Notes: generated by a model not told the origin, from the sequence alone. Positions 42,900 to 52,614 are shown, numbered from the stretch's first letter. The stretch: DNA of 64,000 nucleotides from DAIODI01 sp046349255 (GCA_046349255.1 JAXMCR010000004.1:372001-436000); one strand, 5' to 3'. Numbers and translations are program-made.

Positions 42900-43825
42900 C
42901 AGCCGGTTCCCTCCAGCATCGCGTCCGGCAGCGCGAGCTCCCGCCGCGCGAGATGCGACTCGACCATGGCCATCGGGATGCGGCTGCGCACGGTTTCTTC
43001 GCCCGGCACCGCGACGGCGGCGCGCTCGCGGGTGAAGAACATCTGGACGACGCCCTTGTCGGTCTCGACCTCGAACACGCTGCCGCGGCCGTCGGCCGTC
43101 TGGAACGGCTGGCCGCGCAGCCAGCGCCGGAAGCGGAAGTCGCCGGGCGTAAGGCGGCAGACATAACGCATCGCCTGCACCACGGGATCGACGCGTTCTT
43201 CGCCCGCCACCGCCTCGGCGAGCTCGCGCTGGCGCGGCGCCAGTAGCGGGTTTCGCTCGGGAAGCGTACGCATACGCTCCGCATACGTTTCATCGTCGAG
43301 TGGTTCGAGGCAGGGTAGCGCCGCGAGCCAGGTGCGCAGCGCCTCGGTCAGGCGCTCGTTCAGGCCCGCGTAGAAGCGCTTGTCGAGCGCCTCGATGAAC
43401 GGGTCTTCCTCGCCGAAGCCCGCGCGGTCGACGACGTCCTGGAACCGGCCGGGCTCGGCGACCGAAAACGTCTCCAGGCTCTCGAATGCTTCGCGCGCTT
43501 CCTCGAGCCCGATGGCGGCGAGGCCGTCCCGGATATCGGCGCGCACGAAGTCGGTCCAGCGGCTGTTTGCGAGGAATTGTCCGTACCCGCCGTTGTTCAC
43601 TTGCGCAATGAAGTAATCGACGTGGAAGGCCCACATGGCCTCGGGCGGGAGTTCGTGGCGGCGGAACTGGGCGTCGCGCAGGGCGTGGTTCACGAACTCC
43701 ACCACCTCCTGGGCAAGCGCGTACACCGCAGCGTCCTCGCCGAGCGATCGCTGCCGCACCAGGATTTTCAACCGTGCCGGCCCTGGTCCCGCAGGCGCTT
43801 CCTCGGCTGCGCGTTTGCCAAACAC
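42899..43825 (-). CDS. DUF4375 (DMP19-like) protein
   Basis: A protein of about 308 aa. Its middle contains YFIAQVNNGGYGQFLANSRW, the hallmark of the DUF4375/DMP19-like family, which is widespread and uncharacterised. The C-terminal half (FRRWLRGQPFQTADGRG, VETDKGVVQMFFT) is an extra domain. I chose GTG 43825, which has GGGAGGG before it and gives MFGKRAAEE; a TTG 21 bases upstream is the longer alternative. It and the next gene (42261) form a two-gene unit of unknown function. Confidence 0.65.
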   Translation of the reverse strand: MFGKRAAEEAPAGPGPARLKILVRQRSLGEDAAVYALAQEVVEFVNHALRDAQFRRHELPPEAMWAFHVDYFIAQVNNGGYGQFLANSRWTDFVRADIRDGLAAIGLEEAREAFESLETFSVAEPGRFQDVVDRAGFGEEDPFIEALDKRFYAGLNERLTEALRTWLAALPCLEPLDDETYAERMRTLPERNPLLAPRQRELAEAVAGEERVDPVVQAMRYVCRLTPGDFRFRRWLRGQPFQTADGRGSVFEVETDKGVVQMFFTRERAAVAVPGEETVRSRIPMAMVESHLARRELALPDAMLEGTG

Positions 43826-43908
43826 TGCGCCCTCCCGCACTGGCAAGCGGCCAGTTTGCGACAGAGTCTTTGGGAAATGGTTACGATCGGTTGATCAATT
43901 GAAACCGG

Positions 43909-44418
43909 TCACCTGCGCTCGATGCGCGCGGTTGCGGCGGTCGGCCGGGCGATCGTCTGCAACACCACGCAGTAGCGCTCGGTGAGTTTCAGCAGCGTCG
44001 CGAGCTGCTCTTCGGTTGCGTCCGTCTTCAGTGCGAAAGTGAGGCGGATGTCCCGGAACCCCACGGGCGCCGCGCGGTCGACGCCCAGCGTGCCACGGAA
44101 GTCGAGGTCGCCTTCGGCCGTGACCTCCCCGTCCTCGATCGTGATGCCGAGCGCCGTCGAGACCGCCTTGAGCGTGACGCCGGCGCAGGCGACGAGCGCC
44201 TCGAGCAGCATGTCGCCGGAACAGAGTTCGAGCCCGGACCCGCCGGTTGCCGGGTGCAGGCCGGCCACGGCGAGCGCGCGGCCGGTTTCGACCTTGCAGG
44301 CGATCGACTGGTCGTCGATCCGCCCGTGCGCCTTGAGCGTGATGACCGCTGCGGCGGGATCGTCGCGGTAGCGATCCTTCAACGGGGTCTGGAGGGCGCG
44401 CAGCGCTTCAGCGTCCAT
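43909..44418 (-). CDS. OsmC family protein
   Basis: A 169-aa OsmC/Ohr-type protein. The conserved Glu and Cys of the active site appear as LLEALVACAGVTL and in the second helix ERYCVVLQTIARP. Members reduce organic hydroperoxides or act in sulfur metabolism. Start ATG 44418 gives the family length; the frame is open further upstream. It diverges from the PhyH-like oxygenase gene across 64 bases. Confidence 0.85.
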   Translation of the reverse strand: MDAEALRALQTPLKDRYRDDPAAAVITLKAHGRIDDQSIACKVETGRALAVAGLHPATGGSGLELCSGDMLLEALVACAGVTLKAVSTALGITIEDGEVTAEGDLDFRGTLGVDRAAPVGFRDIRLTFALKTDATEEQLATLLKLTERYCVVLQTIARPTAATARIERR

Positions 44419-44482
44419 CGGCAATCTCCCTATGCGGCAAAGCGGGGTTTCAAATCGGCGGCGACTGTAGCAGCCTTGCGCA

Positions 44483-45283
44483 ATGACCGCTGCATCGACT
44501 GCCGCAGACTTCTTCCGCACCGGGTGGGCCGCGTTCCCGCACGACCCGACGCTTGCGGCGTGGGTGGCGACGGCGCTGCCCGTCGCGCGGGCCGCGATCG
44601 CCGCACCCGAGAACGCAAAATGGTTCCGCTACGGCGGGACGTGGTTTGCCGGCGTCAACGCCTCGCCGAACGATGCTCGCGGCGCTATGCCGGGCGGACC
44701 GCCGCTCGGCGGTGTGGCCGTGGACTTCATCCGGTCGGTGCTCAGCCTCTCGGCATTCGACTGGGACCGGGCGCAGATCTCGGTGTGCTACCCGGGTTAC
44801 CCGCAGCCGATGGAGGGCGAGAGCGAGGCCACGTTCCAGTATCGCGTGAAGCGCGATGCCGCGCACGTGGACGGCGTACAGCGCGTGGGACCCGAGCGGC
44901 GGCGCTTTGCGCGGGAGTACCACGGTTTTCTCCTCGGCGTTCCGCTCGCGCCGGTGGAACCCGGGTCGTCGCCGTTCGTGGTGTGGGAAGGCTCGCACGA
45001 GATCGTGCGTGCGGCGCTGGGTGCGGCGCTGAACCCGTATCCGCCTGAAACGTGGGGCGAGATCGACGTGACGGACGCATACCATGCCGCGCGCCGGCGG
45101 TGCTTCGACATATGCCCGCGCGTCGAGGTTTCGGTGGAACCGGGCGCCTCGTATCTCGTGCATCGTCTCGCGCTGCACGGCATGGCGCCGTGGCGCGCGT
45201 CGTCGGCCAACGCCGAAGGGCGCATCGTCGCCTACTTCCGCCCAGACTGCCTCGCGCCCGACGACTGGCTCGCGCGGCCCTAG
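44483..45283 (+). CDS. 2-oxoglutarate/Fe(II)-dependent oxygenase (PhyH-like)
   Basis: A 266-aa protein. The iron-binding facial triad can be read as His128-Val-Asp130 (AAHVDG) and a distal His in [13 protein letters not shown] (227 or 232), followed by Arg247 in GRIVAYFRP, which would bind 2-oxoglutarate. [26 protein letters not shown] is the characteristic phytanoyl-CoA dioxygenase segment before the distal His. It hydroxylates an unknown substrate. It is convergent with the PEP mutase fusion gene: their stops share CTAG at 45280-45283. Enzymes of this superfamily work in phosphonate breakdown (PhnY), hence the interest. Confidence 0.65.
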   Translation: MTAASTAADFFRTGWAAFPHDPTLAAWVATALPVARAAIAAPENAKWFRYGGTWFAGVNASPNDARGAMPGGPPLGGVAVDFIRSVLSLSAFDWDRAQISVCYPGYPQPMEGESEATFQYRVKRDAAHVDGVQRVGPERRRFAREYHGFLLGVPLAPVEPGSSPFVVWEGSHEIVRAALGAALNPYPPETWGEIDVTDAYHAARRRCFDICPRVEVSVEPGASYLVHRLALHGMAPWRASSANAEGRIVAYFRPDCLAPDDWLARP

Positions 45284-46908
45284 AACGCGTTGCCCTTCAC
45301 GAGGTCGGCGAGCGCGTTCACGTCCACCCAGGCATTGTGCGAATAGGCGACGCGCACCGTCTGCCCGTCGGCGAGCAGCCGGTTGATCAGGTCCGGGACG
45401 GTCGCCGTGCGCAACTCGTCCGCCGGCATCGCCTCGATGATCGCCTTTGCGGTGCGTGCGCCCTTTTCGGAGAACTTGACCAGGCCCATCCACTGCCCAG
45501 TGATGCCGGGCGTCGCCGGATCGTAGGCGATCGCCTTGAGCGTCACGTCCTCGAGAAAGGCCGTGCGCGCGTGGGGATGCGAGGCGACGGCCCAGTCCGC
45601 GCGGCGCGTGGGGTTCTCGCCGGCGCTCAGCGAGTCGACCGCCACCACGACGTCGGCGTCGACGTCGAGCAGGTCGGCCAGCACGTGGCGGCGGAACATC
45701 ACGTCGCCGTAGCAGACGATCGTCGGACCCGAGAGGTGCTCGGCGGCCTTTGCAAGCGAGGCGAGTTCGCCGGTCGACGCGAACGCGTCGTTGTCGACGT
45801 AGGCGAGGCTCGGGAGGTTCACCGCGTCCTTGGCGAACCCGCGCACCACGACGAGGTCGCGGACGGCATTGGCGCGGAAGGCGTCCGCGATGTGGGCGAG
45901 GATCGGCTTGCCGGCGACCGGGAGCATCGTCTTCGGCATCGCGTCGACGAGGTTGCCGAGGTCCTTGCCCTGGCCCGCCGCGAGCACGATCGCGCGCACA
46001 CGGTCGCCGCCTTTCGGCAGGTAGGCCTTCTCGAGCTGCTCGAGCTCGTGTTCGCCCTGGAGCCGGAACACCTCGGAGATCGGCGCGACCTTCTCCTCGA
46101 TCGAGACCAGCGTCTGCTCGGCAAAGATCTGCCGCGCGGTCGACTGCATGGCGGCGAGCGCGGCGCGCATCAGGTGGTTCGCCCAGATGACGATGCGGAA
46201 GCCTTCCGCGCGAAAAACCTCCGTGGGCGTCGTATAATACTTCGTCGGCACGATCACGAGCGGCAGGCGATCGCCCCACTCGCGCTTGAAGGCGAGGATC
46301 TCGGCCGGGTTCTTCTGCGCCGAGTGGATGAGCACGGCGTCCGCGCCGGCCTTGCGGTAGGCCTCGCCACGCTTGATCGCCTCCGCCTGGCCGTGGCCGG
46401 CGATCAGCGCCTCGACGCGCGCCACGACGATGAAATCGTCGTCGGACTGGGCATCCTTCATCGCTCGGATCTTGCCGGCGTGCTCCTCCATGTCGGCGAG
46501 CGGCTGCGCCGTGCCGCGGATGAAGCTGTTCGTCTTCGGGAAGAGCTTGTCCTCGATGCACACGCCGGCGACGCCGCGCTGCTCGAGCTTGTTCACGAGG
46601 CGGCGGGCCGAGTTGAAGTTGCCGTAGCCCGTGTCGCCGTCGAGCAGGATCGGGATCGAGGTGGCGTCCGCCATGAACTCGCAGACCTCGAGCACCTGCG
46701 TCCAGCTCGCCTCGTTGTTGTCGCGCACGCCGAGGGCGGCCGACATCGAGAGGCCCGACGCCCAGATGCCCTCGAAGCCCGCCTCCTCGACGACCTTGGC
46801 GCTCAGGCCGTTGTGGGCTTCCATGAGGAAGCGCATCTCGGGGCCGGCGAGCATTTCCTTGAGGCGGGTGGTCTTGCGCTTGGGCCGAAGCGGAGGGGTG
46901 ACGTTCAT
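45280..46908 (-). CDS. pepM: Phosphoenolpyruvate mutase fused to nucleotidyltransferase
   Basis: A 542-aa fusion. Residues 1-295 are an isocitrate lyase-superfamily barrel with the PEP-mutase signature [10 protein letters not shown] (119-128) and the metal site [10 protein letters not shown] (89-97). Residues 305-542 form an NTP-transferase domain with [27 protein letters not shown] and a CYGDVMF motif. PEP mutase makes phosphonopyruvate, the first C-P bond; NTP-transferase domains fused to it activate phosphonates as CMP esters in PntC-like systems. The nucleotide-binding Arg of GxGxRL is Asp here. No phosphonopyruvate decarboxylase gene is seen. Start ATG 46908; divergent from a TMADH-like gene across 178 bases. 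Confidence 0.85.
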   Translation of the reverse strand: MNVTPPLRPKRKTTRLKEMLAGPEMRFLMEAHNGLSAKVVEEAGFEGIWASGLSMSAALGVRDNNEASWTQVLEVCEFMADATSIPILLDGDTGYGNFNSARRLVNKLEQRGVAGVCIEDKLFPKTNSFIRGTAQPLADMEEHAGKIRAMKDAQSDDDFIVVARVEALIAGHGQAEAIKRGEAYRKAGADAVLIHSAQKNPAEILAFKREWGDRLPLVIVPTKYYTTPTEVFRAEGFRIVIWANHLMRAALAAMQSTARQIFAEQTLVSIEEKVAPISEVFRLQGEHELEQLEKAYLPKGGDRVRAIVLAAGQGKDLGNLVDAMPKTMLPVAGKPILAHIADAFRANAVRDLVVVRGFAKDAVNLPSLAYVDNDAFASTGELASLAKAAEHLSGPTIVCYGDVMFRRHVLADLLDVDADVVVAVDSLSAGENPTRRADWAVASHPHARTAFLEDVTLKAIAYDPATPGITGQWMGLVKFSEKGARTAKAIIEAMPADELRTATVPDLINRLLADGQTVRVAYSHNAWVDVNALADLVKGNAF

Positions 46909-47086
46909 GGCTCTCTCGCTGGGAAGGGGGCGGTTGGCGTCCCAGTTACGGCAATTCGCGACGATGTCAAAGCCGCTGTGATGCTGTCGATCTGCGATCC
47001 CGGATGGCAGAAGGCGCCCCGGGCTGACGACCGGGCGCCGAATGTGCTTCTGTGGCGCAGATCATGGCCGGCCGGGGGAGCATACG

Positions 47087-49111
47087 ATGAACACCGATCC
47101 GCGTTTCGACCTGCTGTTCGAGCCGGTGCCGATCGGTCCGGTTACCGCGCCGAACCGGTTCTGGCAGGTGCCGCACTGCTCCGGCATGGGATTTGAGCTG
47201 CCGCAGACGCTGGCCGCCATGCGCGCGATGAAGGCCGAGGGCGGCTGGGGCGTCGTCAACACGGAGTATTGCTCGATTCATCCGTCGTCGGACGATTCAC
47301 CGGCGCCCTACGCCTCCCTGTGGGACGACGGCGACATCGCCAACATGGCCGCGATGACGCAGGGCGTGCACCGGCACGGCGCGCTCGCCGGCGTGGAGCT
47401 CTGGTACGGCGGCGCGCGGACGGGGAACGTGCTGACGCGCGAGCCGGCGCTCGGCGTCGAGAGCCTCATGATCAGCGTGGCGCCGTGGCAGACGCAGCGC
47501 ATGGACGCGGCCGACATCAAGTCGTTGCGCCAATGGCACCGCGACGCGGCGCTGCGTGCGGTGCAGGCCGACTTCGACATCGTCTACGTCTATGCGGCGC
47601 ATACGTACCTTCTCGCGCAGTTCCTCGACGCGCCGCAGAATCCGCGGACGGACGACTACGGCGGCGACTTCTCGAACCGCACGCGGCTGGTGCGGGACCT
47701 GCTGGAGGAAACGCGCGCGGCGGTGGGGCATCGCTGCGCCGTCGCGCTTCGCATCGAGGTGGTGGACGAGGACGGCGGCGGCGGCGACCGCCGGGCCGAG
47801 TTCCTGTCGTCGATCGCGCCGCTGGTCGACGTCTTCGACGTGACGATACCGGACTACGGCATCGAGATGGGTCCGTCGCGCTTCGTGCGCGAGGCGGCGC
47901 TCGAAGACCACGTCGCTCACGTGAAGCGCGCAACAGGCAAGCCCGTCGTCACGGTGGGCCGCTTCACCAGCCCCGAGACGATGCTGTCGCAGGTGCGGCG
48001 GCAAGTGATCGACTTCATCGGCGCCGCAAGGCCCTCGATCGCCGATCCGTTCCTGCCGCGGAAGATCCGCGAGGGCCGTTTCGACGACATCCGCGAGTGC
48101 ATCGGCTGCAACATCTGCTACGCACACGACGGGCTCGGCGCGCCGATCCGCTGCACGCAGAACGCGACGATGGGCGAGGAATGGCGGCGCGGCTGGCACC
48201 CGGAGCAGGCGCCCGCGGTGACGGGCAAGGTCGAGCCCGCGCTCGTCGTCGGGGCCGGGCCTGCGGGTCTCGAGGCGGCGCTGGTTCTGGCGCAGCGTGG
48301 CGTTCCGGTGATGCTTGCCGAGGCTGACGCCGAGCCCGGTGGCCGGGTGACGCTCGAGGCGAAGTTACCGGGCCTGTCGGAGTGGCTGCGCGTGCGCGAC
48401 TGGCGCGTGCACCAGCTCTCGAAGCTTCCCAACGTGGAATTCTATCGCGCGAGCCGGCTCGGCTGGCAGGACGTGCTCGACAGCGGAATCCGCGACGTGT
48501 TCGTGGCGACCGGCTCCGCCTGGCGCACGGATGGTCGTGGCCGCGCCTTTCCGGCCGGCGTCGCCTCGTTCACCGATCCGCGCACGCTCGCGCCGGAGGC
48601 GGTCCTGCGCGGTGCGCGGCCATCCGGCCCCGTGGTGATCTTCGACGACGAGGGCTATCACGTCGCGGCGGGCCTCGCCGCGATGCTCGCGGGCGAGGGG
48701 ATCGACGTGACGTACGTGACGCCGGAGGGCGTCGCTGCCGCGTGGGCGAGCTTCACGGTCGAGCAGTCGCGCCTTCAGACGCAGATGCTGGAGCGGGGCG
48801 TGACGATCGTGACGTCGTCGATCGTCTCGGGTCTCGGTCCTTCGACCGCGGTGATCTCGTGCGTCTTCACCGGCGCACGCCGCGACCTTCCGTGTACATC
48901 CTTCATCCCCGTCACGTCGCGCGAACCCAACGACACGCTCTGGAGCGATCTCAAGGACGCGGGGCTCCGGACGCTCGAGCGCATCGGCGATGCCCGTGCG
49001 CCGGGGCTCATCGCGCATGCCGTGCACGATGGCCACCGCGCGGCGCGGGCGCATCTCGCCGCGCCCGAGGCGCTGGTCGTGCGGCGCGAGCGCGTCGTTA
49101 TCGCGCGCTAG
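47087..49111 (+). CDS. NADH:flavin oxidoreductase, trimethylamine dehydrogenase/DgcA-like
   Basis: A 674-aa enzyme. The N-terminal old-yellow-enzyme barrel binds FMN; a 4Fe-4S motif follows as C338-x2-C341-x2-C344-x11-C356 in CIGCNICYA, close to the TMADH pattern. Then comes a dinucleotide-binding domain with LVVGAGPAGLEAAL. The start MNTDPRFDLLFEPVPIGPV and HSSD-type segments resemble proteins that demethylate dimethylglycine, histamine or betaines. I chose ATG 47087, preceded by CGGGGGAG; the frame extends 45 bases further upstream. Monocistronic and convergent with an SDR gene that shares its CTAG stop. Confidence 0.85.
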   Translation: MNTDPRFDLLFEPVPIGPVTAPNRFWQVPHCSGMGFELPQTLAAMRAMKAEGGWGVVNTEYCSIHPSSDDSPAPYASLWDDGDIANMAAMTQGVHRHGALAGVELWYGGARTGNVLTREPALGVESLMISVAPWQTQRMDAADIKSLRQWHRDAALRAVQADFDIVYVYAAHTYLLAQFLDAPQNPRTDDYGGDFSNRTRLVRDLLEETRAAVGHRCAVALRIEVVDEDGGGGDRRAEFLSSIAPLVDVFDVTIPDYGIEMGPSRFVREAALEDHVAHVKRATGKPVVTVGRFTSPETMLSQVRRQVIDFIGAARPSIADPFLPRKIREGRFDDIRECIGCNICYAHDGLGAPIRCTQNATMGEEWRRGWHPEQAPAVTGKVEPALVVGAGPAGLEAALVLAQRGVPVMLAEADAEPGGRVTLEAKLPGLSEWLRVRDWRVHQLSKLPNVEFYRASRLGWQDVLDSGIRDVFVATGSAWRTDGRGRAFPAGVASFTDPRTLAPEAVLRGARPSGPVVIFDDEGYHVAAGLAAMLAGEGIDVTYVTPEGVAAAWASFTVEQSRLQTQMLERGVTIVTSSIVSGLGPSTAVISCVFTGARRDLPCTSFIPVTSREPNDTLWSDLKDAGLRTLERIGDARAPGLIAHAVHDGHRAARAHLAAPEALVVRRERVVIAR

Positions 49112-49872
49112 TCAGCGGTCCAGCCGCCATCGACGACGAGCGACGTGCCGGTGACGAGGGCCGATGCGTCGGAGGCCAGGAACACCACGGGCCCCATCAG
49201 GTCCTCGATCTCGCCGACGCGGCCGAGCTTGATCTTCGAGGTGATCCACCGGACCTTTTCGGGATCGGCCAGCGTTTTCGCCGTGAGGGGCGTGCGGATG
49301 AAGGTCGGCGCGAGCGTGTTGACGCGGATGCCGTGCGGGGCGAGCTCGATCGCGAGTGACTTCATCAGCCCCTCGACGGCGTGCTTCGAGGCCGCGTAGA
49401 CGGTGCGGTCCGCGCCGCCGATGTGCCCCATCTGCGACGACACGAGGATGATCGACCCGCGCTTGCCCGCGGCGATCATACCGCGCGCCGCCTCGCGCGC
49501 GCTGAAGTGGGCCGAGCGCCAGTTGACGTCCATCACCGCGTCGAAATCCTCGGGCTTCGTGTCGACGGCCAGCGAGTGCCGGGCGATGCCGGCGCTGTGC
49601 ACCATCACGTCCTGCGGGCCGATGCGGTTGAAGAAGGCACGCAGATCGTCCGTATTCGTCGCATCGAGTGCAGCGGCCTCGACCGACAGCCCCTTGGCCA
49701 GCATCGCGCTTACCGCCGCATCGAGCCGCTCCCTGCCGCGCGCCGCGGCGGTGACGTGCGCGCCCGCTTCCGCGAGCGCGGCCGCAGCGCCGAGGCCGAT
49801 CCCGGAGGAGGCGCCGATGACGACCGCGCGGCGGCCGTCGAGCCGGAAGCTCGGAGTCTTCGGCAGGTCCAT
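49108..49872 (-). CDS. SDR family oxidoreductase (glucose 1-dehydrogenase-like)
   Basis: A 254-aa classical SDR with the cofactor motif GASSGIGLG, VHSAGI and the catalytic Ser in SSQMGHIGG, with YAASK. The C-terminal VFLASDASALVTG is typical of SDRs. It oxidises or reduces an alcohol or ketone with NAD(P). It follows the racemase-like gene on the minus strand with a 12-base gap, so the two are probably an operon. The stop codon shares CTAG with the convergent TMADH-like gene. Confidence 0.85.
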   Translation of the reverse strand: MDLPKTPSFRLDGRRAVVIGASSGIGLGAAAALAEAGAHVTAAARGRERLDAAVSAMLAKGLSVEAAALDATNTDDLRAFFNRIGPQDVMVHSAGIARHSLAVDTKPEDFDAVMDVNWRSAHFSAREAARGMIAAGKRGSIILVSSQMGHIGGADRTVYAASKHAVEGLMKSLAIELAPHGIRVNTLAPTFIRTPLTAKTLADPEKVRWITSKIKLGRVGEIEDLMGPVVFLASDASALVTGTSLVVDGGWTAD

Positions 49873-49884
49873 GGCCGTGCTCCG

Positions 49885-50673
49885 TCAGAGCAGCGAGAGA
49901 CTGCGCCGCACACCGTCGAGCGCCTCGCGCGCCGGCGGGCGAAGGTGCAGGCGAGTGCTCTTCACGATCCCCGCCTTCAGCGCGAGGTCGGTCATCGCCT
50001 CGACGTACTTGATCGACACCGTCGTCGAATCGACCACGGCGACGCCCGTGCCCTCGACAGTCGTATATCCGGCAAGTCGTAGCAGGGGGCCGTAGTAGGT
50101 GCAGCCGACGAGGATCACGTCGGCGCCGTCGTCGATGCAGGTCTTCGCCACCGCCTCGAAGCGCGGGATGAACTCGCGCCGCGGGTCCTCGACGGCGCCG
50201 AGCAGAAGCTTTCCGTCCGACTCCGGCAGGATCGAGCGCACGGGCCGGACGATCGCGCGATCGCGAAACCCGTAGGCGAGGAGGTCGTTCTCGATCGCAA
50301 CGGTGGTCTTCGGCGACACGGTGACGACCGCGAAGCGCTTGCCCATCGTCATCGCGGCGAGCATCGCCTGTTCGCTGACCGAGCCGACGGGGATCGACAG
50401 CACCTCGCGCGCCTCCCACAGCGGATCGTTCCAGCAGCCGAGGTAGACGCCGTCGAAACCGTCCTCCTCGGCCTTCAGCGCCGCCTCGACCATGTGCACG
50501 GAGTTGAGGTGCTCTGCGTAGAGCGAGCGGGTGAAGTTGCCGCTCTTCGGCAGGAAGCGGAATTCGAGCTCCGTCCCGGGGTGCAGAACCGGGCGGACAG
50601 CCTGGTCGAGCTTCGTCCACAGCGGCTTCAGCGCTTCATTGTCCGTGGTCGGATGAATCCAGCAGAGCCTCAT
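49885..50673 (-). CDS. Asp/Glu/hydantoin racemase family protein
   Basis: A 262-aa protein of the aspartate/glutamate racemase superfamily, with the two catalytic-type cysteines in LGCWNDPLW (Cys80) and VGCTYYGP (Cys191). It could racemise a hydantoin or amino acid, or isomerise maleate. The chosen ATG 50673 opens MRLCWIHPTTDNEAL; the frame extends 54 bases upstream. First gene of a two-gene minus-strand unit with the SDR. Divergent from another SDR gene across 86 bases. Confidence 0.75.
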   Translation of the reverse strand: MRLCWIHPTTDNEALKPLWTKLDQAVRPVLHPGTELEFRFLPKSGNFTRSLYAEHLNSVHMVEAALKAEEDGFDGVYLGCWNDPLWEAREVLSIPVGSVSEQAMLAAMTMGKRFAVVTVSPKTTVAIENDLLAYGFRDRAIVRPVRSILPESDGKLLLGAVEDPRREFIPRFEAVAKTCIDDGADVILVGCTYYGPLLRLAGYTTVEGTGVAVVDSTTVSIKYVEAMTDLALKAGIVKSTRLHLRPPAREALDGVRRSLSLL

Positions 50674-50759
50674 GGTGCGTCTCCCCTTGCTGCTTGAATA
50701 ATTGCCGGCGGCAGGCTCCCTTAGCACGAAACCGAGTTGGCTTTGAGGGGAGGGCAGCC

Positions 50760-51515
50760 ATGCTTCAATCGGGAACGCGGGCGCTGGTGACGGGCGGCAG
50801 CGGCGGGCTGGGGTCGGAGACGGTGCGGATGCTCGCCCGCCACGGGGTGCACACGATTGCGCTCTCCAATGACGCGCCGAAGCTCGCGGCGCTCGAGGGC
50901 ATCGAGAACGTCGAACCCGTGCTCCTCGACGTGACCGACGACCGCGCGCTCAAGGCGCGGTTCGCCAATGAACGGATCGACATCGTCGTCAACGCGGCCG
51001 CGATGCTCGGCATGACGGGCACGATCTGGTCGACGGCGACCGACGAGGCCCGGCGCCTTCTCGACGTGAACATCGTCGGCATCCAGGCGGTGCTCGCCGC
51101 CACGGTGCCGGGAATGGTCGAACGCAACCGTGGCCACATCGTCAACATCGGCTCGATCGCAGGGCCCTATCCCTCGACAGGCCAGCCGATCTACAGCGTC
51201 ACCAAGGCAGCGGTGCACAGCATCAGCTCCAACCTGCGGATGGAGCTGTTCGGCACGGACGTGCGCGTGACCGAACTCCGGCCGGGGCGCGTGCGCACCG
51301 GCATGCACGCGGAGATGTTCGGCGGCGATTATTCGAAGTCGGACGCGCTGTTCTACGACCCCTACAAATGCCTCATGCCGGAGGATATCGCGGAAGCGAT
51401 CCGCTACGTTCTTTCCGCGCCGCCGCACGTGTGCATCGCCCAGATGGAGATCGTGCCGACGCACCAGGTGGTCGGCGGGACACGGATGTACAGCCGGAAC
51501 GCCCCTAGGACCTGA
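50760..51515 (+). CDS. SDR family oxidoreductase
   Basis: A 251-aa SDR with the cofactor motif GGSGGLGSE, VNAAAM and IGSIAGPYPSTGQPIYSVTK with catalytic Ser, Tyr and Lys. It resembles YdfG/serine-dehydrogenase-like SDRs that oxidise hydroxy acids, but the substrate is unknown. Strong site GAGGGGAGGG precedes the ATG. The end overlaps the convergent nitronate monooxygenase gene by 11 bases. Confidence 0.85.
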   Translation: MLQSGTRALVTGGSGGLGSETVRMLARHGVHTIALSNDAPKLAALEGIENVEPVLLDVTDDRALKARFANERIDIVVNAAAMLGMTGTIWSTATDEARRLLDVNIVGIQAVLAATVPGMVERNRGHIVNIGSIAGPYPSTGQPIYSVTKAAVHSISSNLRMELFGTDVRVTELRPGRVRTGMHAEMFGGDYSKSDALFYDPYKCLMPEDIAEAIRYVLSAPPHVCIAQMEIVPTHQVVGGTRMYSRNAPRT

Positions 51516-52509
51516 AGCGGGCGAGCACGGCCTCGGCTTCCGCGACCATCGTGCGCAGGATCTCGGCAGCGGGCCGGATGCGATCGACCTGGCCCGCGAC
51601 CTGTCCGGCGTAGAACGCAAGCCGCTTCAGGTCGCCGGTCATCGACTGCAGTGGGGAGTCGGTCGAGTAGAGATAGATCGGGCGGCCTTCCTCCTCGGCG
51701 ATCACCTCGCGCGGGATGGCGTCCGGATCGTGGCCCCACAGCTTGCCGCCGAGCGCTTCGGTTTCCGGACTCGTCAGTACACGGACGGGGGAATCCGGCG
51801 GCCAGTTGATCGCAAATGCATCGGTGTGGACCGTCTCCTCCGACGTCGCCCGGACGATGCGCTCCTTGTGGATTTGATGGGCGAACGATTCCTCCGCGGC
51901 GAGGAACGCGGTGCCGCAATGCATGCCCTGCGCGCCGAGCGCCAGCGCGGCGACGAGGCTGCCGCCGGAGGCGAAGCCGCCCGACCCGATCACCGGTACG
52001 CGCACCGCCTTCACCACTTGCGGCACGAGAACGAGCGACGTCACCTTGCCGTGGACGTGTCCACCGGCTTCAACCCCTTGCGCTATGATCGCGTCCGCGC
52101 CCGCGGCTTCGGCCTCGCGCGCTGCTGCGACGCTGCCCACCTGGTACAGCACCGTCGCGCCCATGGCCTTCGCCTTGGCGATCGCGTCAGGCCGCACGTC
52201 CCAGTGGAAGATCATCGTGCCGATCTTTTCGTCGCCGCAGACGGCGAGTTCCTCGTCGAACAGCTTTGGATCGGTGCCGGCCGGGATCAGGTTCACGCCG
52301 AACGCCGCGCTCGTCTGTTGACGGACGATCTGGATCTCACGGCGGATGAGCTCCGGCGGTTCGCGCACCATGCCGAGGCAGCCGAACCCTCCGGCCGCAG
52401 AAACGGCGGCGGTGAGCGCAGAGCGGGCAGGGCCGCCCATGCCGGCCTGGAGAATGGGATACGTGCAACCGAGCAGATCGCAGAGCGGGGTGCGCAGGGC
52501 GTCGGTCAT
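51505..52509 (-). CDS. Nitronate monooxygenase (2-nitropropane dioxygenase family)
   Basis: A 334-aa FMN enzyme of the NMO family. YPILQAGMGG at the N-terminus, AQGVEAGGHVHG with the catalytic-type histidine, and GSGGFASGGSLVAALALGAQG match. It oxidises nitronates such as propionate-3-nitronate with oxygen; some family members are enoyl reductases instead. Start ATG 52509, divergent from the DUF488 gene across 105 bases. No clustered partner indicates its substrate. Confidence 0.85.
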   Translation of the reverse strand: MTDALRTPLCDLLGCTYPILQAGMGGPARSALTAAVSAAGGFGCLGMVREPPELIRREIQIVRQQTSAAFGVNLIPAGTDPKLFDEELAVCGDEKIGTMIFHWDVRPDAIAKAKAMGATVLYQVGSVAAAREAEAAGADAIIAQGVEAGGHVHGKVTSLVLVPQVVKAVRVPVIGSGGFASGGSLVAALALGAQGMHCGTAFLAAEESFAHQIHKERIVRATSEETVHTDAFAINWPPDSPVRVLTSPETEALGGKLWGHDPDAIPREVIAEEEGRPIYLYSTDSPLQSMTGDLKRLAFYAGQVAGQVDRIRPAAEILRTMVAEAEAVLARFRS

Positions 52510-52614
52510 CGTCGTGTCTCTCGATCGGTCCGTCGCGGTACGATAGGCTTCTGAGGATGCGAGCGCTCGCGCGTTCTGCGCAAGTCACATCGTCCTCAGC
52601 CGACGGAGGCGCCC

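Noticed and set aside
46041..46908. Reading the PepM half as a methylisocitrate lyase or oxaloacetate decarboxylase
   Set aside because: The [10 protein letters not shown] loop is specific for PEP mutases; lyases of this fold carry KKCGH-type sequence at that place.
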